Source of the DNA: Chloroflexota bacterium
GTDB taxonomy: Bacteria > Chloroflexota > Limnocylindria > QHBO01
Direction: 5' to 3'
NCBI GenBank assembly: GCA_025937535.1
Contig: JAICRD010000002.1
Location: 1-47,869 of the forward strand
Length of the DNA: 47,869 bases
Each line of letters starts with the position of its first letter. Positions within the stretch are counted from its first letter, which is position 1. Of this stretch, positions 7,063-15,950 are shown one piece after another. Under the pieces are notes generated by a model. It made no database searches, had not been told where the DNA came from, and saw only the letters and a program-made list of their open reading frames with translations. A program made the position numbers and the translations under genes.

Positions 7063-7656
7063 TCAGCTCGCGGCGGCGTCCACCGATCGCTGCATTCGCC
7101 GCGTCCAGGCGGCCAGCGAGACGAGGAGGTCGCGCACGGCCTCCCGGGTGGCCTCGTCGATCAGCGTCCCGTCTGCGTCGAACTTCTCGCCCGCCAGGTC
7201 GACGAGGACCTCGGGCAGCGGCAGGACCAGCCCATTCGTGTAGGCGAGGCCATCGCGCAGGTGCGCCTGCGCTCGTGCCGTCGCTCCGCGGCCGGTGCTC
7301 GCGCCCATGATCCCGACCGGCTTGCTCGTCAGGACCGAGCGACGAGCGGGCCTGGATGCCCAGTCGATGGCGTTCTTGAGGACTCCAGGCACGCAGTGGT
7401 TGTATTCCGGCGTCGCGATGAGGAGCGCATCGGCGCTGGCGATGGCTCGCTTGAAGTCGGCCACGGCCGGCGGGTCACCATCGGCTTCGACGTCGGCATT
7501 GAACATCGGGATCTCGGCCAGGTCGTACGGGACGACGCCGATCCCGGCCGGCGCCAGCTCGATCGCCGCGCGGATGAGGCCCCGGTTGTACGAAGCCTTG
7601 CGAAGGCTCCCCGCAATGCCGAGGAACGAGAGTGATTTCACCGTTCTGGTTGCCAC
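7063..7656 (-). CDS. NADPH-dependent FMN reductase / flavodoxin-like oxidoreductase
   Basis: A 197-residue flavodoxin-fold protein. It has the FMN phosphate loop GSLRKASYN near the N-terminus and TPEYNHCVPGVLKNAIDW in the middle, both diagnostic for the NADPH:FMN reductase / azoreductase-like family, followed by KPVGIMGASTGRGATARAQ. I place the start at GTG 7654-7656, with GGGAGG nine bases upstream. The longer open frame to 7827 adds low-complexity residues that overlap the next gene. It follows the PEP-synthase-like gene by 97 bases on the same strand. It may supply reduced FMN or reduce quinones; the true acceptor is unknown. Confidence 0.85.
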   Translation of the reverse strand: MATRTVKSLSFLGIAGSLRKASYNRGLIRAAIELAPAGIGVVPYDLAEIPMFNADVEADGDPPAVADFKRAIASADALLIATPEYNHCVPGVLKNAIDWASRPARRSVLTSKPVGIMGASTGRGATARAQAHLRDGLAYTNGLVLPLPEVLVDLAGEKFDADGTLIDEATREAVRDLLVSLAAWTRRMQRSVDAAAS

Positions 7657-7753
7657 CTTGGCGCGCCTCCCATCTGTGTCCACGACACCTGTGCAATCTC
7701 GCGGCCGAGGAGACCCGGCGCTGCACGGGGAGGAAGGATGGCCGTTCCGAAGC

Positions 7754-9937
7754 CTAGGCGGGCTCGACGTTCCCTGCGGTGCCGTCGACGGTGACCCGCA
7801 TGCCCGTCCGGAGGCGAGCCGTCGCATCGCCGCAGCCGACGACGGCGGGGATTCCGTATTCGCGAGCGATGATCGAGGCGTGCGCCGCGGCGCTCCCCAC
7901 GTCGGTCACCACCCCGGCCGCCCGCGTGAAGAGCGGAGTCCACGCCGGCGCGGTGAGCGGGGCTACGAGGATCTCGCCCACCTGGAACTCGTCGAACTGC
8001 TCGGGGCCGTGAACCACCCGCACCGATCCGCTGGCGCGGCCCGGAGACGCCGGCACGCCCGATACGAGGGAGGTGTCCGACGGAATCGCGCCGAACATCC
8101 CCGGCATCGCATCCCACAGGCGCTTCAACAAGGGGTGCACCCGGCCGATGAACTGCGGCGCCACGAGGCGAGCGTGCTCCCGACGCGTTGCGCGTCGAGC
8201 CGCCACGTCGATGCTCCTCCCACCGCCCCCCTCACCGAGCGCCGATAGGGCCTCCCCGCGACGCAGGAAGAAGACGTCGTCCGGCTCCGCGATCACCCCG
8301 CGCACGACGAGTGCTTCGCCGATCCGCAGCACGGCGCGTCGCATGACCGGCCACGCCAGCGTGAGCTCGGCGACCTGCTCCTCGCGAACCGGGACGAGGT
8401 GCTGCGCATCGGCCAGGAGCTTTCGGAACGCACGAAGCCGGCGCGGTGACGAAGCGACCGCCGCGAAGGCTGCCTCCTCGGCGGCATGCCTCGTCTCGAC
8501 CAGCCGAGCGTGGTCTGCGACAGGCTCGGCTGCCGACGCCGCTCGCGCTCCGGGCTCATGCCACCAGTCCAGGGACGCGACCGCATGTCGGGCTGGACCG
8601 CTCGGGGCGTTGAAGCCCGTGAGAAGCGGCAGGTGGCTCCCGCCGAGCGATGGCGCGAGGTGGCGCCGATGGAACTGCGCCAGGTTGAGCTCCATCTTGT
8701 ACGCGGCACCGGCCAGGGCCGTCACGGAGCCGAAGTACTCGCCGGCGAGACCCGCCAGCTCGTCGATGAGCTCCGGCAGCTCGGTCACGGGCACCGCCTC
8801 TACCCGTGCTTCGGCACGCTCGACCGCCGCGCGATACCGCGGCTGCACGTCGGTCCGCCACGCGCGCTCCATGATCGGGAAGCTGTGCCTGACAGTGGCG
8901 GGGTTGATCCCTGCCACGGCGCGCGGCGAGCGGATCAAATGCCACAGCATGTTCGGCAGGTTGCGAGCGAACGCCGCCGGCGTGGCCCAGTTCAGCGTGT
9001 AGAAGTACCAGCCATTGACGATCACGTGGTAGGGCCGCGGGATGCGCTGCCCGATCTCGGTTAGGTAGAAGGCGTGCGTCCGCTCCTCCATCGCACTCAG
9101 CAGCCAGGACTCGAAGAGCGGCGTCACGGGCTCCGAGATCCATTCGCCGAAGCGAAGGTTGCGCGTATACGCGCCGGGCGCCGGCGGCTCCCACGAGACC
9201 TCCGGCGGGATCGCCGTCATCGGCCGCGCCTGAAGGATCCAGAGCTCGCCATGGGCGTCGAGGGCCCACTCGATGTCCTGTGGAACGCCAATCCCGGCGG
9301 CGATCCGACGCGCATCGTTGGCGACCTGCATGGCCTGGGCTCGATCGATCGCCCGCTCCGGCTGCCGTCGCGCCGTGGCGACGTCGCCGATGACCGCCCA
9401 TTCGTCGCCGGCTGTCGCGCCGGACACGAGTCGCTCGCCGAGTCCTCGGGTCGCCGTGATCACCGTCGTGGCCCGATTCCCGCTGATCGGATCGGCGGTC
9501 AGCGCCACGCCTGCCGCCGTGGCGGCCACCATGCGCTGGACGATGACCGCCATCTGCCCGTCCGCGGCGGACCCGTAGGCGGCGGCACGGGCTGCGTTGG
9601 CGCTGGCCAGGACCCGCTCGGCCGCCGCGGACACCTCGTCAGCCGGCACGTCGAGGACACTCTCGTACATGCCGGCGAACGAGCGCTCCGCGCCATCTTC
9701 CAAGACGCCGCTGGATCGGACGGCGAATGGGCCGCTGCCGAGGTCCGCGAGGCCGGCCCGAAGAACGCCATCGCGCTCATCGGGTGGCATCCTTGCGGCG
9801 GCGACCGTGAGCGCCACACCGTCGGGAACGTGCGCCCCGGCCGCGATGAGCTCGCCGAGCCGAGCGGCCTTGCCGCCGACCTGGGCGGCATCGGCCATCC
9901 GAATGTCGCGAAGGCGCCGAACTTCAGTCGCGGTCAT
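7754..9937 (-). CDS. PEP/pyruvate-binding (PEP synthase/PPDK-like) dikinase-type enzyme
   Basis: 727 residues with two recognisable ends. An ATP-grasp PEP/pyruvate-binding domain spans about 15-245 (QVGGKAARLGEL, FAVRSSGVLEDG, SFAGMYESVL, LTADPISGNR, ILQARPM). A C-terminal swivelling phosphohistidine domain spans about 640-725 (GSAAAHASIIAREYGIPAVVG), with H686 as the presumed phosphorylated residue. The roughly 390 residues between do not resemble the PEP/pyruvate TIM barrel of PpsA. They contain many aromatic segments (NGWYFYTLNWATPAAFARN, a WWHEP). This domain order is known from PEP synthases and from rifampicin phosphotransferase, which puts ATP's beta-phosphate on a drug. The gene overlaps the TetR start-side neighbour by 4 bases, as for a regulated detoxification enzyme. 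The substrate is unknown. Confidence 0.8.
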   Translation of the reverse strand: MTATEVRRLRDIRMADAAQVGGKAARLGELIAAGAHVPDGVALTVAAARMPPDERDGVLRAGLADLGSGPFAVRSSGVLEDGAERSFAGMYESVLDVPADEVSAAAERVLASANAARAAAYGSAADGQMAVIVQRMVAATAAGVALTADPISGNRATTVITATRGLGERLVSGATAGDEWAVIGDVATARRQPERAIDRAQAMQVANDARRIAAGIGVPQDIEWALDAHGELWILQARPMTAIPPEVSWEPPAPGAYTRNLRFGEWISEPVTPLFESWLLSAMEERTHAFYLTEIGQRIPRPYHVIVNGWYFYTLNWATPAAFARNLPNMLWHLIRSPRAVAGINPATVRHSFPIMERAWRTDVQPRYRAAVERAEARVEAVPVTELPELIDELAGLAGEYFGSVTALAGAAYKMELNLAQFHRRHLAPSLGGSHLPLLTGFNAPSGPARHAVASLDWWHEPGARAASAAEPVADHARLVETRHAAEEAAFAAVASSPRRLRAFRKLLADAQHLVPVREEQVAELTLAWPVMRRAVLRIGEALVVRGVIAEPDDVFFLRRGEALSALGEGGGGRSIDVAARRATRREHARLVAPQFIGRVHPLLKRLWDAMPGMFGAIPSDTSLVSGVPASPGRASGSVRVVHGPEQFDEFQVGEILVAPLTAPAWTPLFTRAAGVVTDVGSAAAHASIIAREYGIPAVVGCGDATARLRTGMRVTVDGTAGNVEPA

Positions 9938-10548
9938 CGCTTCCGTGCCGGCGTGGCGGCGTCGATCGCCGCCCGCAGGATCCAGTCGACGTCATCGGCA
10001 ATCTCGTCGGCCGAGAGCTCCAGGTGCTCGCGCCACATCCGGATGGATGCCGATTGGGTGAGGACCACCAGCAGCCGCGTGATCCGGTCACGATCGGCCT
10101 GCTGGAGCTTCGGCTCGATCGCGTCGGCGACCTGGCGGATGCGCTCGTAGCGCGCCGGCATGGTCGCGTGCCGCACCTCCGCGGCCCCAGGGCTGGCCAT
10201 CGCCGCGCGCGACGCATCGTCGAGGGCGTCGAGCCGTTCCACGAGCGCGCGGATGAGCGGCCGCACCTCGTCCACGGATCGCGGATCAGCGATCGTGTCC
10301 AGGCCCGCTCGCCGGGCAGCGTGTGGATAGACCGCGGACAACAGCTCCCGCTTCGTGCGGAAGTGGCGGTAGACCGTTGGGACGGACACGCCGGCCTCCC
10401 TCGCCACCGCCGGAACCGAGAGGCCGGCAAGGCCGGTGGCCATGACGCGCAGCGCGGCGTCCAGGATGCGGGCTCGCGTCGCGTCGGCCTGCGCCGCGCG
10501 CAAATCGCTTCGGTACGGACGCTCCTTACCATTGGCAAAACGGTTCAT
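9934..10548 (-). CDS. TetR/AcrR family transcriptional repressor
   Basis: 204 residues with an N-terminal HTH (about 25-72: RARILDAALRVMATGL, SVPAVAREAGVSVPTVYRHF, KRELLSAVY) and an all-helical ligand-binding C-terminus. Its stop overlaps the ATG of the PEP-synthase-like gene by 4 bases, so the two are translationally coupled, regulator first. Only six bases separate TATATT (10560-10555) from its ATG, and a 9-bp inverted repeat covers both the -10 box and the start codon, as expected for autorepression. The inducing ligand is unknown; it may be the substrate of the coupled enzyme. Confidence 0.9.
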   Translation of the reverse strand: MNRFANGKERPYRSDLRAAQADATRARILDAALRVMATGLAGLSVPAVAREAGVSVPTVYRHFRTKRELLSAVYPHAARRAGLDTIADPRSVDEVRPLIRALVERLDALDDASRAAMASPGAAEVRHATMPARYERIRQVADAIEPKLQQADRDRITRLLVVLTQSASIRMWREHLELSADEIADDVDWILRAAIDAATPARKR

Positions 10549-10568
10549 CTCGTCAATATATGAACCGT
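10540..10568. promoter_or_regulatory. TetR operator overlapping -10 box and start codon
   Basis: ACGGTTCAT (10540-10548) and ATGAACCGT (10560-10568) form a perfect 9-bp inverted repeat with an 11-base spacer. Half of it contains the TetR start codon (10546-10548). The spacer holds the minus-strand -10 TATATT. It also lies 64 bases before the divergent DUF2231 gene, so one operator could control both directions. Confidence 0.65.
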
Positions 10569-10631
10569 GTCAAGCCGGGATGGCACGGCACATGATGTGT
10601 AGGCGGGCGCGTACTCGTCGGGAGGAGGGCT

Positions 10632-11159
10632 ATGGAGAGCCGCGCCAAGCTGTTGGGACATCCGATTCACCCGATGCTCATCGTGCTGCCGCTCGGACTG
10701 CTGGCTGCGGCGGTGATCTTCGACATCCTTCACCTGCTCGTCGACAACGACGCGTTCCCGACCATCGCGTTCTGGAACATCGCGGCGGGGATCATCGGCG
10801 GATTGCTCGCCGCGATCTTCGGCCTGTGGGACTGGCTGCACATCCCATCCGACACCCGAGCGAAGCGCATCGGCCTCATGCACGGAGGCGGCAACGTCGT
10901 GGTGCTGGCGCTGTTCGCAGGTTCCTGGCTGTTGCGGTTGAACGAGCCCGGCTACGTGCCGAGCGGGCTGGCACTGGCACTCGCCATCGCCGGCGTGCTG
11001 TTGGCCCTCGTGACCGGCTGGCTGGGTGGCGAGCTGGTCAACCGGCTCGGCGTCGGGGTCGACCGTGGCGCCCACCTCGACGCGCCGAACTCGCTCTCGG
11101 GCCGGCCGGCGTCGGACCGCGCTGGGATGGGTGGGCGCGCGCCGGCGACACGCCGCTAG
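10632..11159 (+). CDS. DUF2231 family membrane protein
   Basis: A 175-residue protein with about four membrane helices. The family opening GHPIHPMLIVLPLGLLAA is seen at residues 9-26, followed by helices near 44-66, 86-102 and 110-131, and the closing GWLGGELVNRLGVGV. The last 35 residues are polar and probably cytosolic. GGAGGAGGG stands directly before the ATG. DUF2231 proteins have no established biochemical role, but are often linked to haem or redox membrane proteins, and a second DUF2231 domain in this window is fused to a Rieske domain. It is divergent from the TetR gene and may share its operator. Confidence 0.85.
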   Translation: MESRAKLLGHPIHPMLIVLPLGLLAAAVIFDILHLLVDNDAFPTIAFWNIAAGIIGGLLAAIFGLWDWLHIPSDTRAKRIGLMHGGGNVVVLALFAGSWLLRLNEPGYVPSGLALALAIAGVLLALVTGWLGGELVNRLGVGVDRGAHLDAPNSLSGRPASDRAGMGGRAPATRR

Positions 11160-11163
11160 GGCT

Positions 11164-11418
11164 TCAGCGCTCCCAGTCTCCCGCTCGCGGAACGGCCGAT
11201 TGGAGCACTCTGCCGATCTCGGCGCGGTAGCGCACGCCTGACGGGTGGCGTGCCAGCCAGCGCAGGTAGTCGGGATCGGACTCGGCCAGCTCGACGATGG
11301 TTCGACCGGCATGGTGGCCGAAGTCGATCACGCTTGCGTCGAACGACGACATATCGCCCGGGCCGACGGGAACGCGCCCATCGCCGGCGATTTCGAACGA
11401 ACGGTCCTGCTCGGTCAT
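11164..11418 (-). CDS. Small protein with exonuclease-X-like C-terminal motif
   Basis: An 84-residue protein with DFGHHAGRTIVELAESDPDYLRWLAR. This matches the short domain found at the C-terminus of exonuclease X-like enzymes ('FGKHKGKTxxEIxxxDPDYLxWL') and in stand-alone small proteins. I start at ATG 11416-11418 because GGAGGAGGG lies just upstream, with a TATAGT -10-like box (11460-11455) before it. Longer frames to 11775 are the shadow of the neighbouring amidohydrolase. It has no nuclease core and its job is unknown. It converges with DUF2231, with four bases between stops. Confidence 0.8.
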   Translation of the reverse strand: MTEQDRSFEIAGDGRVPVGPGDMSSFDASVIDFGHHAGRTIVELAESDPDYLRWLARHPSGVRYRAEIGRVLQSAVPRAGDWER

Positions 11419-11489
11419 GACCCTCCTCCAAGGGTGCTTGCTCGCCCGGCAGGCACTATACCGCCGCTCGCGGTGCCCGTGCGCACCAC

Positions 11490-13124
11490 TTACGCCGAGT
11501 GGACCGCCTCGCCGTCCACCAGCGTCAGGACCGAACGGACATTGGCCAGGCGCTCGTCCGCGGCGAGCACCTCGTCCAGGGACGCGGACAGCACCACGAG
11601 GTCGGCCTTGGCGCCGGGTCGGAGGTGCCCCTCGTCGTCGGCGCCGATCGCACGCGCCGGACCCAGGGTGTACGCGCTCAGGGCTTCCGCAACGCTCAAC
11701 GCCTGCTCGGCACGCCAGTCGCCACGGCCGTCCTCCGGCATCCGCCGATGCACCGCCGTGAAGATCCCGAGCCATGGATTGACCGATTCGACCGGCGCGT
11801 CCGAACCGGCCGCCAGGTGTGCGCCGGCGTCGACCAGGGCGCGCCAGGCGTAGGCGTCGTCCTGGCGCCCGTCCCAGCAGGTCTCGACGAGGTCGCGGTC
11901 GGCGGCGGCGTGGATGGGCTGGAAGCTGGCGGTGACGTCGAGCTCGGCAAAGCGACGCGCATCGGCGCGCCGCACCAGCTGTGCGTGCTCCATGCGGTCT
12001 CGGGGTGGACCCGGTCGTCGAGGTTCGGCTCGCGAAGCCGCATCGAGCACGGCGGCCACTGCACGGTCGCCGATGGCGTGGATCGCCAGCCCGATCCCCG
12101 CAGGGCGCGCGGTCGCGAACAGCCGGTCGAGGTGCGCATCGTCGACGCGCAGGATGCCGGTCCCGCCATCGCCACAGGTGCGCTGCTCGAAGAGCGCGGC
12201 CGTGCCCGAGCCGAGGGCGCCATCGGCGTACTCCTTGGCCCAGCCGACCCGCATGGTGCGCCGGCCGTCGATCGGCATCCCGGTGGACAGGCCGCGCTCC
12301 GAAGCGGCGCGGAGCGCGTCGACCGGCATGCCGATGGTCAGGCGCAGGCGGCCGTCCACGAGGTCGCCCAGGTCGGTCAGCGATGAAAACGAGTCGCCCA
12401 GCGCGGCATCGGCGCCGATGCCGTTGCGGTCGGTGTAGTCCCCCGCCTCGCTCGCCCCGGTCAGCCCCAGGGCGGCTAGCTCGCGGAGCGCGTCATCGAG
12501 CGGGGCACGCAGCGCCGCGCCCTGGAGCTCGGCCACGAACGGAGCGACGAGGTCGAGCGCCGTCTCACGCAGGACCCCGGTCGGCGTACCCGCCGGCGCT
12601 CGCTCGATCCGGCCGCCGGCCGGATCGGCCGTCTCAGAACCGACGCCGGCCAGGCGGAGCGCAGCGGGCGATGCCCAGGCCGAGTGCCCGTCGTGGCTCG
12701 AGAGGTAGGCCAGGCGCTCGCCGGCCGCGTCCGACAGCGCGCCGCGCGGTACCGAGGCCATCTGCGCCTCCGACCAGCCACGACCGGTGACCCACGCGTC
12801 GGGCTGGCTTCGCGCCACGGCCGTCCGCAGGCGGGCGACCACCTCGGCGCCGCCGGCCGCGTCGTCGACCTGGAGAGCGACGCGCGCACGCGCCAGCGCG
12901 GGCAGATGGACGTGGAAGTCATGGAGACCGGGGATGACCGCCTGCGGCCCGAAATCCAGCACGCGTGCGCCACGTGCCGCCGCGTCGGTCACCTCGCGAC
13001 GTGTACCGGCGCTGACGACCCGACCGCCGGCGACCCCGATCGACTCCACGGTCACGAGGCCGTCAGGCTCAGCGGCGGTGACGACCTGGCCGCAGATCAC
13101 CGTGTCGGCGCGCGGCGTCGTCAT
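11490..13124 (-). CDS. YtcJ-type metal-dependent amidohydrolase
   Basis: A 544-residue amidohydrolase-superfamily TIM barrel with the urease-like composite N/C domain. Visible metal-site motifs are PGLHDFHVH (H71, H73), KEYADGALGSG in the middle, AIHAIGDRAV, MEHAQL and GSDAPVE (metal Asp). The C-terminal YTLGPARAIGADDEGHLRPGAKADLVVL closes the beta-sandwich. This is the YtcJ/AepA group, generally predicted to hydrolyse amides, with few known substrates. The GTG start overlaps the GT2 stop by 4 bases, making it the last gene of the long minus-strand operon. No signal peptide is seen, so it is probably cytoplasmic. Confidence 0.88.
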   Translation of the reverse strand: MTTPRADTVICGQVVTAAEPDGLVTVESIGVAGGRVVSAGTRREVTDAAARGARVLDFGPQAVIPGLHDFHVHLPALARARVALQVDDAAGGAEVVARLRTAVARSQPDAWVTGRGWSEAQMASVPRGALSDAAGERLAYLSSHDGHSAWASPAALRLAGVGSETADPAGGRIERAPAGTPTGVLRETALDLVAPFVAELQGAALRAPLDDALRELAALGLTGASEAGDYTDRNGIGADAALGDSFSSLTDLGDLVDGRLRLTIGMPVDALRAASERGLSTGMPIDGRRTMRVGWAKEYADGALGSGTAALFEQRTCGDGGTGILRVDDAHLDRLFATARPAGIGLAIHAIGDRAVAAVLDAASRAEPRRPGPPRDRMEHAQLVRRADARRFAELDVTASFQPIHAAADRDLVETCWDGRQDDAYAWRALVDAGAHLAAGSDAPVESVNPWLGIFTAVHRRMPEDGRGDWRAEQALSVAEALSAYTLGPARAIGADDEGHLRPGAKADLVVLSASLDEVLAADERLANVRSVLTLVDGEAVHSA

Positions 13125-14446
13125 CGGTCCGAGCCGAACCGTGGCGTCTGGCGGAAGCCGGCCGGTTCCGGGCCGACCGCGATGCGGACCAGCGCGACCG
13201 GAACCACGAGCAGCCAGTGGGACAGGAACAGCGCACCGCGGACGGCATCAGTCAGCAGGCGCCAGCCGCCGACGCCGGTGGCCGAGAGCCCGCCCAGCGC
13301 CAGCAGCAGCACGCCGATCCCGTAGCTGGCGAAGAGCGATGCCGGTACGGTCCAGTCGGCCGGCTGCGGGAGCGGGATGGTGACCAGGCTGGCCACGATC
13401 GACGCCGCGAACAGCGGTGGCACCAGGAACTCGCCGGTGAAGGCCAGGAAGTCGGCCTTGCGCGCCCACGGCTGGCGGCCCAGCACGAGCGATGGTCCGT
13501 GATTCAGGAGCCGACGGAGGCTGCCCTCCGCCCACCGAATGCGCTGGTGCCACAGCGCGGCGAGCGTCTCGACCGCCTCCTCCTCCACAGCCACCTCGGG
13601 CGCCAGCGTCACGTGCAGGCCGGCGGCGGACAGCCGGGTCGAGAGCTCGAGATCCTCGGTCAGCGCGCTCTCGCTCCAGCCACCGACCGCCTCGAGCGCG
13701 TCACGGCGCACGAACATGCCGTTTCCACGCAGCTCGGCGGTGCCGTCGGTCGCCCACCGTCCGCACTGGCTGGCCATGTCCATCAGCTGCTCGGCCGCCT
13801 GCGCTCGCGTGAGCCACGAGACCGATGCATTCCGCGGCAGCCGCGAGACCTGGAGCGCCGCGGCGGTCGGGTCCCGTTGCCACGCGCGCATGGCGCGCTC
13901 CAGGAAGGATGGTGCGATCCTCGCGTCGGCGTCGATGACGCCGATGACGTCGCCACGCAGGTACGGCATCGCCCAGGCCAGCACGCGGCCCTTGGTGCGC
14001 GGCCCCGCCGCCGGCTCTCGGCGACGCGCGTGCACGTGGGGTGTGCCGGCTGCAGCCGTCCGAGCGGCATCCCCGGTGCCGTCGGTCGAGCCGTCGTCGA
14101 CGACGAGCGCCTCATACGCAGGCTGACCGGCACCGTCGTGGTAGCGGAGGGCGGCGACGGCTGCCACGGCCGCCCCGACGACCGTGGCCTCGTTGCGCGC
14201 GGGCAGTACGAGCGACGCGAACGGCAAGCCGGCGGCTCGGCCGGTCGGCTCTGCCGCTCCCGACCGTCCGAAGGCGTACGCCCGACGCATCACGCGGGAC
14301 CCGCGCCACGCGAGCCACGCGACGTAGGCGATCGAGACGGCGATGACCAGCTGCAGCACGCGCGCAGCGAACGGAACGGTGATGGTGGCCCAGGCGACCA
14401 CTGCCGAGACGACGAGGAAGGCAGCCGCGGAGAGCCTAGTCCCCAT
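13121..14446 (-). CDS. Membrane-anchored family 2 glycosyltransferase
   Basis: 441 residues: two N-terminal membrane helices (about 5-50), a cytosolic GT-A domain (about 75-310) and three or so C-terminal helices. The processive GT2 signature is complete: VDDGS (116-120), DAD (172-174), ED (264-265, LTEDLELS) and QRIRW (301-305). It is thus related to cellulose/hyaluronan/poly-GlcNAc synthases or glycolipid-forming transferases such as CrtQ. The start ATG 14444-14446 overlaps the end of the MFS gene by 11 bases; a start at 14491 would overlap more. Sugar donor and acceptor are unknown. Carotenoid genes, the usual company of CrtQ, are absent here. Confidence 0.85.
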   Translation of the reverse strand: MGTRLSAAAFLVVSAVVAWATITVPFAARVLQLVIAVSIAYVAWLAWRGSRVMRRAYAFGRSGAAEPTGRAAGLPFASLVLPARNEATVVGAAVAAVAALRYHDGAGQPAYEALVVDDGSTDGTGDAARTAAAGTPHVHARRREPAAGPRTKGRVLAWAMPYLRGDVIGVIDADARIAPSFLERAMRAWQRDPTAAALQVSRLPRNASVSWLTRAQAAEQLMDMASQCGRWATDGTAELRGNGMFVRRDALEAVGGWSESALTEDLELSTRLSAAGLHVTLAPEVAVEEEAVETLAALWHQRIRWAEGSLRRLLNHGPSLVLGRQPWARKADFLAFTGEFLVPPLFAASIVASLVTIPLPQPADWTVPASLFASYGIGVLLLALGGLSATGVGGWRLLTDAVRGALFLSHWLLVVPVALVRIAVGPEPAGFRQTPRFGSDR

Positions 14447-15947
14447 CGGTCGTTTTTCGGCGGCGGCGCCGATGCCGGTGGGGCGCCTCACGAGGCGCCG
14501 GCTCGGTCGCCTCGGGGACGCCGGGCGCCGTCGCCGTGTCGAGCGCCTCGGCGGGCGCCATGCCGCGGTCGTGCTCGTGCAGGCCGGCGCGCGAGTTCCG
14601 CCGCCACGACGCGATGCCGGCCCACAGCGTGAGGAGGCCCAGCGCGCCCATCACGATCGGGATGCCGGCGCCCGCAAAGAAGATGTTGAGGATGTCCGCC
14701 GCGGCCGGCGCGGCCAGAACGGGCAGGAACGAGGCGACGGAGAGCAACGTGTTGAGGATGCCGAAGATCCGGCCACGCACGTCCGATGGCAGCTCCTCCT
14801 GGAGTGCCGTCTGGGACGGGATGGCCACGAAGGCGTACTCGAGGCCCGCGAAGACCGCGATGACCACCACCACCGCGATGAGGCTCACCAGCGGCGCGAT
14901 GGCCGGCACGACCTCCTCGATCGGTGCCGTGGCCGCGCCGAAGGTGGCGGCGACCGGCTTGATGAAGGCCAGCAGGACGAGCGTGATGCCCATGGCGACC
15001 AGGCCGACGTCGATCACCAGGCGCTTCGGAATGCCCTTGCCGTAGGAGTTGAGGAACAGGATCCCCACCACGGCGCCGAGCCCGGCCGGACCCATGATGA
15101 AGAAGAAGTTCTCCGGAGACAGGCCCAGGATGTCGACGGCGAACCCGGGACCGATCGCTCCGAGCACACCGATCAGGCTGGAGCTGATGCCCAGGTACGC
15201 GAGGCTCCAGGCGATGACCCGGTGCTGTCGGACGAACGCGATCCCCTCGCGCAGCTGGTCGACCAGCTCGGCGACCGCGCGACCGGCGGCGTCAGTCGCG
15301 GGCGGCGCGACGCGCTCGGGACGGACGGCCGGCAGCGGCAGGATGGCGAGCGCGGCCGCGCCGAACATGACCGCCACCAGGACGTAGACCGCGATCGGCC
15401 CCAGCACGTTCAGGACCAAGGGGCCAAGGAACCCGAAGCCGATGGCGAACGTGGCGTTGATGGTCAGCACGAAGATCGAGTTGGCCGCCATCAGGTGGCG
15501 CCGGTCGACGATGCGCGGGATGGACGTCAGCTCCGCCGGCGCGAAGATCGCGGTCGCGGTCGCGATGCCGAAGTTGATCAGGTACACCAGCGGGACGTTG
15601 GCGCTCGCCGTGGTGGGCGCAACGAAGATGAACGCGACGATGCCGACCGCCCGGACGACGTTGGTGGCGAGCATGATCAGCTTCGCGTTGCTGCGCTCGA
15701 CGAGCACGCCGCCCAGCGTGCTGAACAGCACGGCCGGCACCAGGAAGGTCAGGATCAGCAGGGCCACCGCCGTATCGGAGCCGGTCGTGCGGCGCACGGT
15801 CGCCATGAGCGCGGCAAGCACCATGTTGCTCGCCAGCTGGCTCAGCGTCTGGGCCGACCACAGGTAGACGAACGCCCGGTTCCGGAAGACCGTGCCGGCT
15901 CCGGTCAGGTCACCGGCGCCGTCGGAGGGCAGATCCACGTGCGCCAT
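14436..15947 (-). CDS. MFS transporter (MFS_3/EntS-like exporter)
   Basis: 503 residues with twelve predicted membrane helices. It begins FRNRAFVYLWSAQTLSQLASNM, typical of the MFS_3 group, which includes the enterobactin exporter EntS and macrolide efflux proteins. SDVRGRIFGILNTLLSVASF is the usual signature in helix 10-11 of this group. A long hydrophilic, Arg-rich C-terminal tail (HRHRRRRRKTTDGD) is cytosolic. The ATG is 3 bases past the DUF951 stop. Its place between the TldD/PmbA pair and a glycosyltransferase suggests export of a modified small molecule or peptide, which is inference. Confidence 0.87.
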   Translation of the reverse strand: MAHVDLPSDGAGDLTGAGTVFRNRAFVYLWSAQTLSQLASNMVLAALMATVRRTTGSDTAVALLILTFLVPAVLFSTLGGVLVERSNAKLIMLATNVVRAVGIVAFIFVAPTTASANVPLVYLINFGIATATAIFAPAELTSIPRIVDRRHLMAANSIFVLTINATFAIGFGFLGPLVLNVLGPIAVYVLVAVMFGAAALAILPLPAVRPERVAPPATDAAGRAVAELVDQLREGIAFVRQHRVIAWSLAYLGISSSLIGVLGAIGPGFAVDILGLSPENFFFIMGPAGLGAVVGILFLNSYGKGIPKRLVIDVGLVAMGITLVLLAFIKPVAATFGAATAPIEEVVPAIAPLVSLIAVVVVIAVFAGLEYAFVAIPSQTALQEELPSDVRGRIFGILNTLLSVASFLPVLAAPAAADILNIFFAGAGIPIVMGALGLLTLWAGIASWRRNSRAGLHEHDRGMAPAEALDTATAPGVPEATEPAPREAPHRHRRRRRKTTDGD

Positions 15948-15950
15948 CGG

